Positions 53,291 to 63,225 of a stretch of 64,000 nt of DNA are shown one piece after another (the first letter of the stretch is position 1; each line of letters begins with the position of its first letter). The notes beneath the pieces are model-generated. The model worked only from the letters and a program-made list of their open reading frames with translations, did not search any database and was not told the origin of the DNA. The DNA is taken from assembly GCA_943787425.1 (NCBI GenBank), contig CALSMJ010000001.1, forward strand, positions 558,001 to 622,000, read 5' to 3'. The stretch comes from an uncultured Pseudomonadales bacterium. Its GTDB lineage: Bacteria; Pseudomonadota; Gammaproteobacteria; Pseudomonadales; Azotimanducaceae. The position numbers and the translations under genes are program-made.

Positions 53291-56200
53291 TTAACCACCA
53301 AATCGGCGTGTAACATCAAAACCCCAGTAACGCGGATACAGACGTTCGCCAGTCGTTCGGTAATTTCCCGACTCTGTCGCAAGTCCAATCCCACGGAACG
53401 CCCGCTCATCGGTAATATTGTCGATAAATAATCGAGCCACCCACTTGTCCGCATTATCTTTCCAATTCACACTGACATCGACCCGCTTGCGCGAAGGCAC
53501 AAGGTCGACAGCACGTTGAAACGCGGAGGAGGCATATTCGCCGGTATAGCTGTAAGCCGCATTAAACGCCAGCATGCCGTTGGTCGTCGGTATTTCGTAG
53601 CTGCCGTAAAGCGTCGCCTTATGCTTCGGGATCCGCTTCAGGGGATTACCCTGCACATCTCGAATGTAAGCATCTAGGTTAAACAAGTTTTGTCCTGTTT
53701 CTGTCTGGATTCGATCCCCATTTTCATCCAAAGCAAATTGAAACAGTGAGTTCGGCAGGTTCAGATCATTCCGCTCGGTCACCAGATAGCTTTCGCTGTA
53801 CTCGGTATCGGTATAGCTGTAATTGCCGCCCAAAGTGAAGTAGTCGCCGACCAACCAAGTGGCTTCTACTTCAAACCCTTGGTTTATTGCTTCTCCGGCA
53901 TTGACGACGGTATCTACCGACGCGCCTCGGGCACTGTCGTACGAGTCAATTTGATCCTGATAATTCTCATAATTATAACGATAAACTGAGGCATTCACTT
54001 GGGCTCGACCGTCGAGCCAGGTGCCTTTGTAGCCGATCTCAAAGGCTGTCACGGTTTCTGCGTCATAAGAAACTGGCTTCAAACAATTCACATAGAACCC
54101 TAGGTTGAGACAACCCGCATCCCCCGACTGGGTGCGCGCATCCAAGACGCCGAGTGCAAAGCCACCCGCGCGATATCCGGTGGTGACTGAAAAGTACATC
54201 AACGTGTCGTCATTCGGCGTCCAATCTAAATTGATGCGGAAGTTCGTGTCCGACCAAGAATCCGAATCAGACGTTCGCCAAGCGAAGCTGAAAGGAATGC
54301 CTTGCAGCAATAAGGTTTGCGAGCAACTGGCATCATTGATCGCACACACTGGCGCAATCGGATTCGCCGCGTCACCCGTGAAGGTTGCCCGACCCGCTGC
54401 GATATTGGTCATCGCAAGATCTGATATGAACCCGCCTGCATGCAGGGCAAACAACAAGTTCTGACCGAAGGGATTGACCTCGGCAGGTAACCCTGCAAAA
54501 GGCGCGGCATTGGCGATCATATTCGGCGTCTGCGCATACCCGAAAAAGGGCAGAATCGTCGTTGGCAGCGTGCTCAAGCCTGCAAGAATGGGCGTAAAGG
54601 CATTCGCGAGCGGAATTTCAGCATAGGCTACCCGTCGCTCCAATGCGTCCTTATCATCCTTCGCGTACCGGATCCCCGCTACAATGGCAAATTGATCGTT
54701 CAACTCAAACGTGGCCTGGGTATAAAACGCCACCTGCTCGTTGAACGATCGGTTTCGATGCCGATAGGCATCTTCACTGCCGCCCCACAAACCCGCAACC
54801 TGCTCACCATCTTGTGGTGTATCCATCGTGACGGGCGCTTGGGTTAACCCAAAGCCGCCATAGACTTGAAGAATACTCGCGCCACCCAATTGAAAGTCGA
54901 CATCATCCAATCCGATCGCAGACAAGTTCGGTGGCGTGGGCGTCGCCAGAGCCAAGTCACCATAATCTGCCGCCTGGGTATATCTCAAGGTGTTGTTGGT
55001 CAGCGAATAATCCTGACTACGACTCTCTGAAAAGCTGAAAAGGCCCGAGGTTACGGAAATACGATCCCCAAAATTGGCTTGCAGCCGCAGCTCGTGGGAA
55101 TAGTTCCAGACGTCTTCCAAAACAGTTTGTCGGAACTTGGAAAATTCACTGTCGTAGCCATCGATATCAATATTAAAGGTGTATTCAAAATCATTGGTGC
55201 CGAAGAGGTAGGTCAGCGTCATATCGTCATTGACGTCCCAGGTCAGCTCGAAGCTACTCGACATATGATCAAATTTAGAATGATTGCATTCAGTGTTCGA
55301 ATAGGGCCATTGACACGGACCACCGGAATTGTTCACGAGGTTCCGCATCGTATCCATATCCGCTGAGCCGTAAAGCCCCTCAACATCCGTTCGACCAAAG
55401 GACGCATTGGGCATATGATAGGCTGCTGGATCAATCCCAGGCCGGACCGGCATGCCGGATATGATGGCGCCGTTGCCTGGATTGGTATAGCTCACAGAAC
55501 CCGGCGTGCCATTGGGCACTTGTCGTAGGCCGTAAGCGGCGTAGTCCGTGCCTGCACCTCGAAAGCCGGCGGGTCCTTGATCAATGTAGCCGTATTGTCC
55601 AATCGCTCGGTCTGAGATGCGATCGTTGCCGCGTACCTTGATCGAAAGATTCGGCCGAACGTCGATCAACAAAGAGACCGCGACGTTGCGATCATGCGTC
55701 GAGTCCAGATCGGGCGAATTCTTTAAGCCTTGCTGATGACCATCGCGATCGCGCTTGGTCGCGGTAATTCGGCCGGCCATTATCTCATCCAAAATCGTGC
55801 CATTGACCATGCCGTAGAGTTCTTTGGTGTCATACGCACCCAGCTGTACACGAACTTCGCCTGATGGCTCGTATTCGGCCGGGTTGGTGACATAATTTAA
55901 GGCGCCCCCAATCGAGTTTCGGCCATAGAGCGTGCCTTGCGGCCCTCGTAGCACTTCGACTCGCGCCAGGTCGTAAAGCCCGTTTTCCGACGCCGCAATC
56001 CCAAAATCTGGGGAATAGATGCCATTATAGTAGGTCGCAACACCCGGGTCGCCGCCGAGCGCTCTAAAGTTCCGGCCAACACCCCGGATACGGATATCGA
56101 AAGCATCTCGAGTAGTGGCAGGGAGATAGTTAACCAATTCGTCGGCGCCTTGAATTCCAAAATCTTCGATCGCCTCTTCTGAAAAGGCGGTGATGGAGAT

Positions 56201-56356
56201 CGAGGTATCCGAAACGGTTGCTTCAACCTTTTCCGCCGTTACGACAACCTCTTCGATCCGACGTTGACCGTCTTCAGCATACAGTGGCGCAGTCAGACCC
56301 AAACCAGCACCGACGACAAGCGCGGCGACGTATTGCTTCTTTTTCAGTAACCCCAT
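53291..56356 (-). CDS. TonB-dependent outer-membrane receptor
   Basis: 1021 residues. A signal peptide precedes a TonB box (RRIEEVVVTAEK). The plug follows with VATYYNGIYSPDFG and the signature VEVLRGPQGTLYGRNSIGGA, then a 22-strand barrel to the C-terminal strand YWGFDVTRRFGG. It resembles the large receptors of marine gammaproteobacteria that import vitamins, carbohydrates or hydrophobic compounds; the ligand is unknown. There is no lipoprotein SusD partner. It is monocistronic, with a strong terminator just downstream and a ~410-base upstream region. It is near a P450, CoA transferase and VOC protein on the same strand. Confidence 0.93.
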   Translation of the reverse strand: MGLLKKKQYVAALVVGAGLGLTAPLYAEDGQRRIEEVVVTAEKVEATVSDTSISITAFSEEAIEDFGIQGADELVNYLPATTRDAFDIRIRGVGRNFRALGGDPGVATYYNGIYSPDFGIAASENGLYDLARVEVLRGPQGTLYGRNSIGGALNYVTNPAEYEPSGEVRVQLGAYDTKELYGMVNGTILDEIMAGRITATKRDRDGHQQGLKNSPDLDSTHDRNVAVSLLIDVRPNLSIKVRGNDRISDRAIGQYGYIDQGPAGFRGAGTDYAAYGLRQVPNGTPGSVSYTNPGNGAIISGMPVRPGIDPAAYHMPNASFGRTDVEGLYGSADMDTMRNLVNNSGGPCQWPYSNTECNHSKFDHMSSSFELTWDVNDDMTLTYLFGTNDFEYTFNIDIDGYDSEFSKFRQTVLEDVWNYSHELRLQANFGDRISVTSGLFSFSESRSQDYSLTNNTLRYTQAADYGDLALATPTPPNLSAIGLDDVDFQLGGASILQVYGGFGLTQAPVTMDTPQDGEQVAGLWGGSEDAYRHRNRSFNEQVAFYTQATFELNDQFAIVAGIRYAKDDKDALERRVAYAEIPLANAFTPILAGLSTLPTTILPFFGYAQTPNMIANAAPFAGLPAEVNPFGQNLLFALHAGGFISDLAMTNIAAGRATFTGDAANPIAPVCAINDASCSQTLLLQGIPFSFAWRTSDSDSWSDTNFRINLDWTPNDDTLMYFSVTTGYRAGGFALGVLDARTQSGDAGCLNLGFYVNCLKPVSYDAETVTAFEIGYKGTWLDGRAQVNASVYRYNYENYQDQIDSYDSARGASVDTVVNAGEAINQGFEVEATWLVGDYFTLGGNYSYTDTEYSESYLVTERNDLNLPNSLFQFALDENGDRIQTETGQNLFNLDAYIRDVQGNPLKRIPKHKATLYGSYEIPTTNGMLAFNAAYSYTGEYASSAFQRAVDLVPSRKRVDVSVNWKDNADKWVARLFIDNITDERAFRGIGLATESGNYRTTGERLYPRYWGFDVTRRFGG

Positions 56357-56770
56357 TGTTCCACCCCATTTTAGTTTTTATTGTTGGCGTTCAGCGCCGT
56401 CTAACCATCCTGAAAGCGATCCTACACTCTGCTGGTCAAACTTAACCGACCATCCCCACCGGCTCGCTTATCAGCAAGAGCCCCTTCAGCTTAAACCCCC
56501 TGTTTCGAGCTGGTCAATCGAAAAATGTCCTTTATCTATCGCCTTGACGCCCCCAAATGCACTGACCCAATGGCGGCCGTCACCGTTTCAATTTCATAAA
56601 CGGCGGTTCAAGGAGGCAAGCAGGATCAACTTAATCTGTTCAGACCAGCTATAGCCGCCATTGCTGTCGCCAAGGTCGTCTGTTTCTCGTCAAGGATCCC
56701 GCCCCAAACAACCTCGCAACCCGCGTCCTTAAACGACCGGATGCAAGAAAAAGGTGCTAACGCAAGCACG
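56357..56770. other. Upstream region of the TonB-dependent receptor
   Basis: About 410 bases between the VOC gene and the receptor. I see no gene. A GGTGG ribosome-site-like sequence lies just before the receptor ATG. The long length suits a regulated promoter, but I cannot point to an operator or a riboswitch fold. Confidence 0.5.
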
Positions 56771-57235
56771 CTACGCTGTCAGCAACGCCAAGGCTTTAGC
56801 ACGATCCGGTACGATACCTGGCGTGTCTTCACAAAACTCGACCATGATGCCGTTCGGGTCGAGGTAATACAGACTCTGACACCAGTCATGATCCACTGTC
56901 ATGAGCGGCTCAACCCCGGCGTCACTGAGCTTCGTCAAAACCTGCTGTTTTCGGTCGGCGTCGGCCTTGAAGGCGACGTGATTTACCCAAACAGGCAGTC
57001 CCATCCCGGTTGAAATGTCTGTTGAATACTTGCTCGGAAAGCCGGGGCCCTCCAAATAGAAAAAGGCCATCGAACTGCCATCGCCAACGTCAAAAAACAA
57101 ATGTTTCATACGCGCCTTGTCATCGCCTTCGACTTCCGTATGGGTTAGCGCGAACCCTAATAAGTCTTCATAGAAATGACGCGTCGCTTCTGGGTCTCGG
57201 CACGCAAATGCCACATGATGAAAGCCTTGTTGCAT
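56771..57235 (-). CDS. VOC-family (glyoxalase/dioxygenase-fold) protein
   Basis: 154 residues forming two beta-alpha-beta-beta-beta units. FHHVAFACRDPEATRHFYEDL starts the first and VNHVAFKADADRKQQ the second; YYLDPNGIMVEFCED carries the final glutamate ligand. Histidines and the glutamate sit where the metal site of VOC enzymes lies. Such proteins are glyoxalases, epimerases or extradiol-type dioxygenases; the chemistry here cannot be chosen. It follows the P450 gene on the same strand after ~100 bases and precedes the TonB receptor. Confidence 0.86.
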   Translation of the reverse strand: MQQGFHHVAFACRDPEATRHFYEDLLGFALTHTEVEGDDKARMKHLFFDVGDGSSMAFFYLEGPGFPSKYSTDISTGMGLPVWVNHVAFKADADRKQQVLTKLSDAGVEPLMTVDHDWCQSLYYLDPNGIMVEFCEDTPGIVPDRAKALALLTA

Positions 57236-57339
57236 GGGGAGAGGTCTCCTCTTGGTTAGGGTATGACTTCAATAACACAATCTTCAAAGGACAACGTTTG
57301 CGCCGATATTCGTAACGAGCACTGCGAGCGACCGCCACC

Positions 57340-58632
57340 CTATAACGGATGCAATCGCACCGGCATGTCAGTAAAGCCTTTGACAAAGGTTGAATAGCTT
57401 CGTTTGGGTTGCGCCATGACTTCCACAAACGCGAACCGTTTTTGAATTTCTTCCCAAAGAATGCGCAGCTGCATCTCGGCCAGGCGATTTCCCATACACC
57501 GATGAATTCCAAAACCGAAAGATAAATGCTGGCGCGCGTTGGCCCGATCGATCAAGAATTCGGAGGCCCGGGCAATTGCACGCTCATCGCGATTACCCGA
57601 GACATACCACATAACCACTTTTTCACCCTGAGGGATTGTGACGCCGTTTAATTCGACCGTTTCTGTGGTCGTGCGACGCATGTGCGCGAGCGGGGTTTGC
57701 CATCGAATGATCTCCGAGACCATATTGGGAATCAACCCGGGCTCGGCCCGTAGCTTGGCATACTCAGCAGGGTTCTCATTCAGCGCCAGCACCCCGCCAG
57801 AGATCGAGTTCCGAGTCGTATCATTACCGCCGACGATCAAGAGCAGTAGATTCCCTAGAAACTCAAACGGCACCATATTTTTTGTCGCCTCACCATGGGC
57901 CAACATCGAAATCAAATCGCCTTTTTGAGGTGCTTTAATGCGCTCGTTCCAAAGCGTCGTAAAGTAATCCAAACATTCAATCAGTTCTTCTCGCCGTTGC
58001 GCTGCTGATTCCGTCACCCCAGTACCGGGCGGGTTGGTTGCCACATCGCTCCAACGAGTCAGTTTTCGACGATCTTCAAAGGGAAAATCAAAAAGCGTCG
58101 CCAGCATCTGAGTCGTTAATTCAATCGACACACGATCGACCCAGTCAAAGGTTTCACCAAGGGGCAGTGAATCGAGAATGGCGCCAGCACGTGTGCGGAT
58201 CGTTGCTGCCATCCGCGCCAAGTTCGGGGGCGCGACAACCCCTGTCACCGTTGAGCGCTGCAAGTCGTGTTTGGGCGGGTCCATGGCAATGAACATCCCA
58301 AAGCCATCAAACTGCTGTTGCACTTTCTGCTTTTCCGAGGCTTGAAGCTGTTGGTCTTTCGGCACCGGCGTGCCGCCCGCGCCACCAATGGTGACGCCCT
58401 GCGCCGAAGAAAATCGTCTCGGGTCGGTATCGACCTTGAAAATATCTTGGTAACGCGTAACGGACCAATAGGGGCCAAAATCACTGTCCGCGCAATAGTG
58501 CACCGGGGCCTCGTTGCGCAACCGCTCGAAATATCGCCACTGACAATCGGCCTGGAACAAGCCCGGTTGCGCAACATTTAGCGTCTCAATGGGTAAATCG
58601 AAGGGGTCGGCCCACGCCATCTCGCTCGTCAT
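57340..58632 (-). CDS. Cytochrome P450 (CYP153-like)
   Basis: 430 residues. The heme loop is FGFGIHRCMGNRLAEMQL (Cys axial ligand), the K-helix ExxR is in SEIIRWQTP, and LLLIVGGNDTTRNSISGG is the I helix. The heme-loop continuation (EMQLRILWEEIQKRF, then STFVKGFTDMPVRL) strongly recalls CYP153 alkane/fatty-acid omega-hydroxylases; this is from memory of the family, so moderate. No membrane anchor is seen. Class I partners (ferredoxin and reductase), often next to CYP153, are missing here. It follows a CaiB-type CoA transferase gene by 90 bases on the same strand. Confidence 0.93.
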   Translation of the reverse strand: MTSEMAWADPFDLPIETLNVAQPGLFQADCQWRYFERLRNEAPVHYCADSDFGPYWSVTRYQDIFKVDTDPRRFSSAQGVTIGGAGGTPVPKDQQLQASEKQKVQQQFDGFGMFIAMDPPKHDLQRSTVTGVVAPPNLARMAATIRTRAGAILDSLPLGETFDWVDRVSIELTTQMLATLFDFPFEDRRKLTRWSDVATNPPGTGVTESAAQRREELIECLDYFTTLWNERIKAPQKGDLISMLAHGEATKNMVPFEFLGNLLLLIVGGNDTTRNSISGGVLALNENPAEYAKLRAEPGLIPNMVSEIIRWQTPLAHMRRTTTETVELNGVTIPQGEKVVMWYVSGNRDERAIARASEFLIDRANARQHLSFGFGIHRCMGNRLAEMQLRILWEEIQKRFAFVEVMAQPKRSYSTFVKGFTDMPVRLHPL

Positions 58633-58721
58633 TTTTTTGCTTCTCCTGTTCCCTAACTCGTACTGCCGAGGTGCTTACTGTCCTGACAGGCCCTGCACCT
58701 TAAATTGCGCGCAGGCCGCGC

Positions 58722-59927
58722 TTAAACCACCCCGGACGCACGCAAATCTTCTATTTGACGATCCGCATAACCCAGCTCACTCAAGATTGCCGCCGCATCG
58801 GCCCCCAAATCAGGCGCGGGCTGAACCTCGGCGCGTGGTAACCCCTCAACGTTAACAGGATGATTGAGCAGCATCGCCATGCCCGCCATGTCATCCGGCG
58901 CTGGCCGTATCATCTCATTCACTCGAACCTGGGGATCCGTTAGGGTTTCTTCGATCGTTTGAACTCGGTTCATGGGCACGCCTACCGCTTCGCACTTTTC
59001 CATCCAAACACTCGCGCTTTCGTCCTTCAATCGGGCAGCGATGAGTTCCACCAATTCAGCCCCATGTGCGAGGCGCAACTCCGGCGTTAAAAAGCGAGGA
59101 TCTGTTTGCAGCGACGTTAGCTGGGTGGCCGCCAGAAACTGCTCGAACTCTTCTTGCGTGCGAATCATAGTCAATTGTACGAACCGGCCGTCTTGGCATT
59201 CATAAAGAAAGCGCCCGAACCCCGCCTCGGCCTTAAATGCCCGATAACGCTCATAGTCACCACCGGCAAAGCCGGCTTGGGCAATGCAAGCTGCGCTCCA
59301 AAGGCCATTGCCTAACAAAGACGTGTGGACCATCGAGCCTTCACCGGTTCGCTCGCGGTGCAACAAGGCGGTGACGATACTCGCATAAAGCGACACCGCC
59401 GTCGGATGATCGCCCATGCCAGGCAGGGCCATTGCGGGTTTTGCACTGGCATCGCGCACTAGGTCCATCAAACCCGATCGAGCCCAATAGGCGACCAAGT
59501 CAAACCCTTCCCCATCGCGATCGGGCCCCTTTTCACCATAGGCCGTGAGCGATGCGTAGATCATGGCCGGGTTAATGGCTTGGATATCCTCATAATTCAA
59601 TCCCAAGGCCCGACGCATTGGTAACGGCTGATTGGTAATATAGACATCGCTGGCTGCGACCAATTGCCGCAGGATCGCAATGCCCTCAGCGCGTTTTAAA
59701 TTCAACGTCAAACTACGTTTATTCCGAGCATCCATTTGCCAACAATAGTTGGCGTCGGCATCGGGCACTCCTGGGGTCGCAGACAACAACCGATACTGAT
59801 CTCCCACTCCCGGCATCTCAATTTTGATCACCTCAGCGCCATAATCAGCCATGATCGTTGCCGCCACAGGCCCTGCGATCCACGAACCCACATCCAGAAC
59901 TTTTAAACCCTGAAATACCGACTGCAT
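58722..59927 (-). CDS. CaiB/BaiF-type (class III) CoA transferase
   Basis: 401 residues. GLKVLDVGSWIAGPVAATIMADYGAEVIKIE is the N-terminal CoA-binding fold and GEGFDLVAYWARSGLM carries the aspartate that forms the acyl anhydride/thioester. MDARNKRSLTLNLK and the C-terminal VNVEGLP segment are also typical. It moves CoA between carboxylic acids, activating a substrate without ATP. The ATG at 59927 is preferred because GGAGG precedes it; an open frame continues 43 codons upstream. It is divergent from recC and first in the minus-strand series CaiB, P450, VOC. Confidence 0.92.
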   Translation of the reverse strand: MQSVFQGLKVLDVGSWIAGPVAATIMADYGAEVIKIEMPGVGDQYRLLSATPGVPDADANYCWQMDARNKRSLTLNLKRAEGIAILRQLVAASDVYITNQPLPMRRALGLNYEDIQAINPAMIYASLTAYGEKGPDRDGEGFDLVAYWARSGLMDLVRDASAKPAMALPGMGDHPTAVSLYASIVTALLHRERTGEGSMVHTSLLGNGLWSAACIAQAGFAGGDYERYRAFKAEAGFGRFLYECQDGRFVQLTMIRTQEEFEQFLAATQLTSLQTDPRFLTPELRLAHGAELVELIAARLKDESASVWMEKCEAVGVPMNRVQTIEETLTDPQVRVNEMIRPAPDDMAGMAMLLNHPVNVEGLPRAEVQPAPDLGADAAAILSELGYADRQIEDLRASGVV

Positions 59928-60042
59928 TAGCGCCTCCTTGAACCTTACTCTTTGACCTTGTTTTGAATAATCCGCCGCAGCGGTTCGGTTTTCACGCAGG
60001 CCGACCTCGGGTAGGATGACATAAATTGAGAAACCTAGCTCG

Positions 60043-63000
60043 ATGTTACGCCTCATTCAATCCAATGATCTAGTACAGCTTGCCCAGCACTTTAGCGCGG
60101 TATCGGCTGCAGCGTCGCAAGACCCATTGGCACCTGAGGTCGTCATCATACAGTCGGTTGGCACCGGCCAATGGCTCAAACTGCAAACCGCCGAGCACCT
60201 GGGCATTTCTGCGAACCTTAATTGCCAATTACCCGCGCAGTTCATTTGGCGTCTGTACCAAAACGTTCTTGGTCTTGGGAGCCAAAAACCAGTTGAAGCA
60301 AACGCCTTAACTTTCAGGTTGATGCAACGCCTGCCCACCTTCAAAGCGCCCGCTATCGAACAATACTTAACGGCCGGACCTGGCCTAGATCTGCGTTGCT
60401 TTCAGCTGGCGACGCGCATCAGCGCAGCCTTTGAAGGCTATCTTTTGTACCGTCCCGATTGGATCATGGCCTTCGAGCAGGGTCAGAACCCGATCAGTGC
60501 GGCACCCAACAGCGCCTGGCAAGCCGAATTGTGGCGGTCTCTGATTGCCGCAGACCCAGGCCTTCGAACGACCCACCGAGCCTACCTGCACCAACAGTTG
60601 TTAAAGGCGTTAAAGACCGAAGACCACAGTAAACAGTTACCCAAACGGATCAGCCTTTTTGGTTTATCGAGCCTTGCCCCGTTACACCTTGAAACCTTCA
60701 AACATCTTGCGAATCAATGCCCTGTGGACCTTTATTTTATGAACCCGAGTGAGACCTACTGGGGCGATATTACGACTGAAAAACGGGTACAACGATCGCG
60801 ACTTGACGCTTTATCTCAGACAGCCAAGACACCAGAAGATGAGTATGCCTTTCTCGGCAACCCACTATTAGGCGCTTTAGGTCGTCAAGGCCAAGAGTTT
60901 CATGAACTCCTCACGAGTCAAACGGATCTCATTTCTGAGGAAGACTTTGTTCCCCGACATCGAAATCATCGATTGGGCATACTGCAAGATGATATTTACT
61001 GGGCTCGCGAAACCGCGGATTCTTTGATCGATGGCCTGCTCCCCGAAACTCAGGATTCAAGCCTTGAGTTTCACAGCTGTCATTCACCCTTGCGTGAAAT
61101 GGAGGTTTTACTCGATCGAATCTACCGAGCGCTGGCAGACCCATCGATTCAAGCCACCGATATCCTGGTCATGGCCCCGGATATTCAAAAATACGTTGCG
61201 GTGATTCAAGCGGTCTTCGGCGACGCCCTACCCTATGGGATCGCCGATCAAAACCAATACCAAAATTCCGATATTTTGCGCAGTTTTACCCAACTCCTGA
61301 ATCTACCCAATAGCCGACTACCCGCCTCTGAACTGATGACTTATCTGGAGGTCCCGGCCATAGCGCGACGCTTTGGTATTGATGATGATGGCGTCACTCT
61401 CATTAAAGCTTGGATCAAAGAAACGGGCATTCGTTGGGGGCGCAATGGTGCCAGCAAACAAAAATGGTCCGTGCCTGATGACACGCACTTTACCTGGCAA
61501 TTTGGACTCGACCGGCTCCTTATGGGCATTTTGTCTGACGAACCCATCCCGGACCTCAATGTTTTGCCGCATGCAGTTCCCTTGGATCACATCTTGGTTC
61601 TCAATGCCTTTCTCGACTTTTGCCAAACTGTGTTTGAAACCCAAACCCAACTCGAGGCAGCCCGTTCGCCGGCGCAATGGATGAGTGCAGTAGGCGTCCT
61701 CCTCGAGGAGCTGTTTGATCCTGTAGATCAAGAACGCCAGGATCTTTTGAAGTTACAGGATCTCAAAGACGCGTTTTTACAACTCTCAGCTGATGCCAAA
61801 TTTGACCGAAGCGTGACCTTAGACTTTGTAATCGCATGGTTTGATGGGCAGTTGAACCGGCCTAATCCAGCAATGCGCTTTATTAATGGTGGCATTACCT
61901 TTAGCACACTCACCCCCATGCGCAGTATTCCATTCAAAATGGTGTGCCTAGTCGGAATGAACGAAAGTGATTTCCCGCGCCGAGATTCTGTTCACCCTTT
62001 TGATTTAATGAACGCGGCGCCCGCACAAATCGGGGATCGTTCCCGGCGCGATGATGACCGTTATTTATTTTTGGAGGCGCTTTTATCTGCTCGAGAGCGC
62101 TTACATATTTCTTATTGTGGCCGGGGCATCCGAGACAATGAGCGCAAGCCGCCCAGCGTTTTGGTCAATGAACTCCTGGATTACTGCAACGCGGTCTTTC
62201 AAACGCAACGGATCTTCGATCACCCTTTGCAACCTTTTTCCCACCGCTACTTTCAAGATCCCTTGATCCAAAGCTTTGAAAATCACTGGCGCATTGATCC
62301 CGCACATCAAGCCAAAGATTTGCCAAATCTCGCGGAGATAACAACCGATGCGCCCGTACCGACTGATTTGAACCTTGAAACCTTGTCCCGGTTCTTGTTA
62401 AACCCGGCGCGCTATTTTTTTGAGTCGCGGTTAGATATCAATCTAACCTTGCGCCATGAGGCCATTGAAGACCTTGAACCTTTTACCTTAGACCCGTTAA
62501 CCCGGTTTCAGATTACAGACCAAGCGATCCAAGCCCTAGCGCTCGGCACACCAAAAACCCAATGGATTGCAGACATTTTAAAACAGGGTCTTGTTCCAAA
62601 CTTCAGTCTCGGCAAGCAGGCCTTGAATGATATCGCCGTTACGGCTGAACTCTTATTCAATGAAATTCAAGGCGCATATCAACTCGGCCGGTCCAGCGTG
62701 ACGCTTACGCACGACGTCCACGGCTTCACCTTGCAAGGTCGGTTCGATCAACTCAGTTCGCAGCACTATCTCACCTATCGAGCAGGGGACCTCACGGCGC
62801 GCCACCTCATGCAACCCTGGCTTGCGCATTTGCTGCTTGCGTCGTCTGGCAACACAACGAAAACGCTGACCTATGGTGTTCGAAAAGGGCAGCTGGTCTC
62901 AGGTCATTTTGAGCCCATGGACCAAGGTCAAGCCCAGGACTTGTTGGGCACCTATCTGAAAGCCTTTAGTCAAGGCAATTCGAGCTTGCTGGTTTTCCCC

Positions 63001-63225
63001 TTTGAGACTTGTCGCGCCCTGCTTGCGCATCTCGACAAGGGACTCCCGCTGCCGGATGCACTCGATCGGGTTGACCAGACTTGGCGTGATCCAAATACCC
63101 TAAGCGACGCTCAAGACCCGTATTGGTCACGATTGATTGGATCGCCCTTGACGCTTAGCCCTGTCAATATCGATCAAGCTCGAGCCCTGCTTGCGCCTTT
63201 GACTGCCGCTTGGATCGAATCATGA
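60043..63225 (+). CDS. recC: Exodeoxyribonuclease V subunit gamma
   Basis: 1060 residues, slightly shorter than E. coli RecC (1122). The N-terminus has the RecC segments VIIQSVGTGQWLKLQTAEHL and LNCQLPAQFIWRLYQ; the middle has LVGMNESDFPRRDS and DRYLFLEALLSARERLHISYC, followed by RKPPSVLVNELLDYC. It forms the RecBCD helicase-nuclease with RecB and RecD, which processes double-strand ends for recombination and degrades foreign linear DNA. Its stop overlaps recB (ATGA). The order recC-recB is the gammaproteobacterial one. It shares a 115-base divergent promoter region with the CoA transferase gene. Confidence 0.93.
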   Translation: MLRLIQSNDLVQLAQHFSAVSAAASQDPLAPEVVIIQSVGTGQWLKLQTAEHLGISANLNCQLPAQFIWRLYQNVLGLGSQKPVEANALTFRLMQRLPTFKAPAIEQYLTAGPGLDLRCFQLATRISAAFEGYLLYRPDWIMAFEQGQNPISAAPNSAWQAELWRSLIAADPGLRTTHRAYLHQQLLKALKTEDHSKQLPKRISLFGLSSLAPLHLETFKHLANQCPVDLYFMNPSETYWGDITTEKRVQRSRLDALSQTAKTPEDEYAFLGNPLLGALGRQGQEFHELLTSQTDLISEEDFVPRHRNHRLGILQDDIYWARETADSLIDGLLPETQDSSLEFHSCHSPLREMEVLLDRIYRALADPSIQATDILVMAPDIQKYVAVIQAVFGDALPYGIADQNQYQNSDILRSFTQLLNLPNSRLPASELMTYLEVPAIARRFGIDDDGVTLIKAWIKETGIRWGRNGASKQKWSVPDDTHFTWQFGLDRLLMGILSDEPIPDLNVLPHAVPLDHILVLNAFLDFCQTVFETQTQLEAARSPAQWMSAVGVLLEELFDPVDQERQDLLKLQDLKDAFLQLSADAKFDRSVTLDFVIAWFDGQLNRPNPAMRFINGGITFSTLTPMRSIPFKMVCLVGMNESDFPRRDSVHPFDLMNAAPAQIGDRSRRDDDRYLFLEALLSARERLHISYCGRGIRDNERKPPSVLVNELLDYCNAVFQTQRIFDHPLQPFSHRYFQDPLIQSFENHWRIDPAHQAKDLPNLAEITTDAPVPTDLNLETLSRFLLNPARYFFESRLDINLTLRHEAIEDLEPFTLDPLTRFQITDQAIQALALGTPKTQWIADILKQGLVPNFSLGKQALNDIAVTAELLFNEIQGAYQLGRSSVTLTHDVHGFTLQGRFDQLSSQHYLTYRAGDLTARHLMQPWLAHLLLASSGNTTKTLTYGVRKGQLVSGHFEPMDQGQAQDLLGTYLKAFSQGNSSLLVFPFETCRALLAHLDKGLPLPDALDRVDQTWRDPNTLSDAQDPYWSRLIGSPLTLSPVNIDQARALLAPLTAAWIES

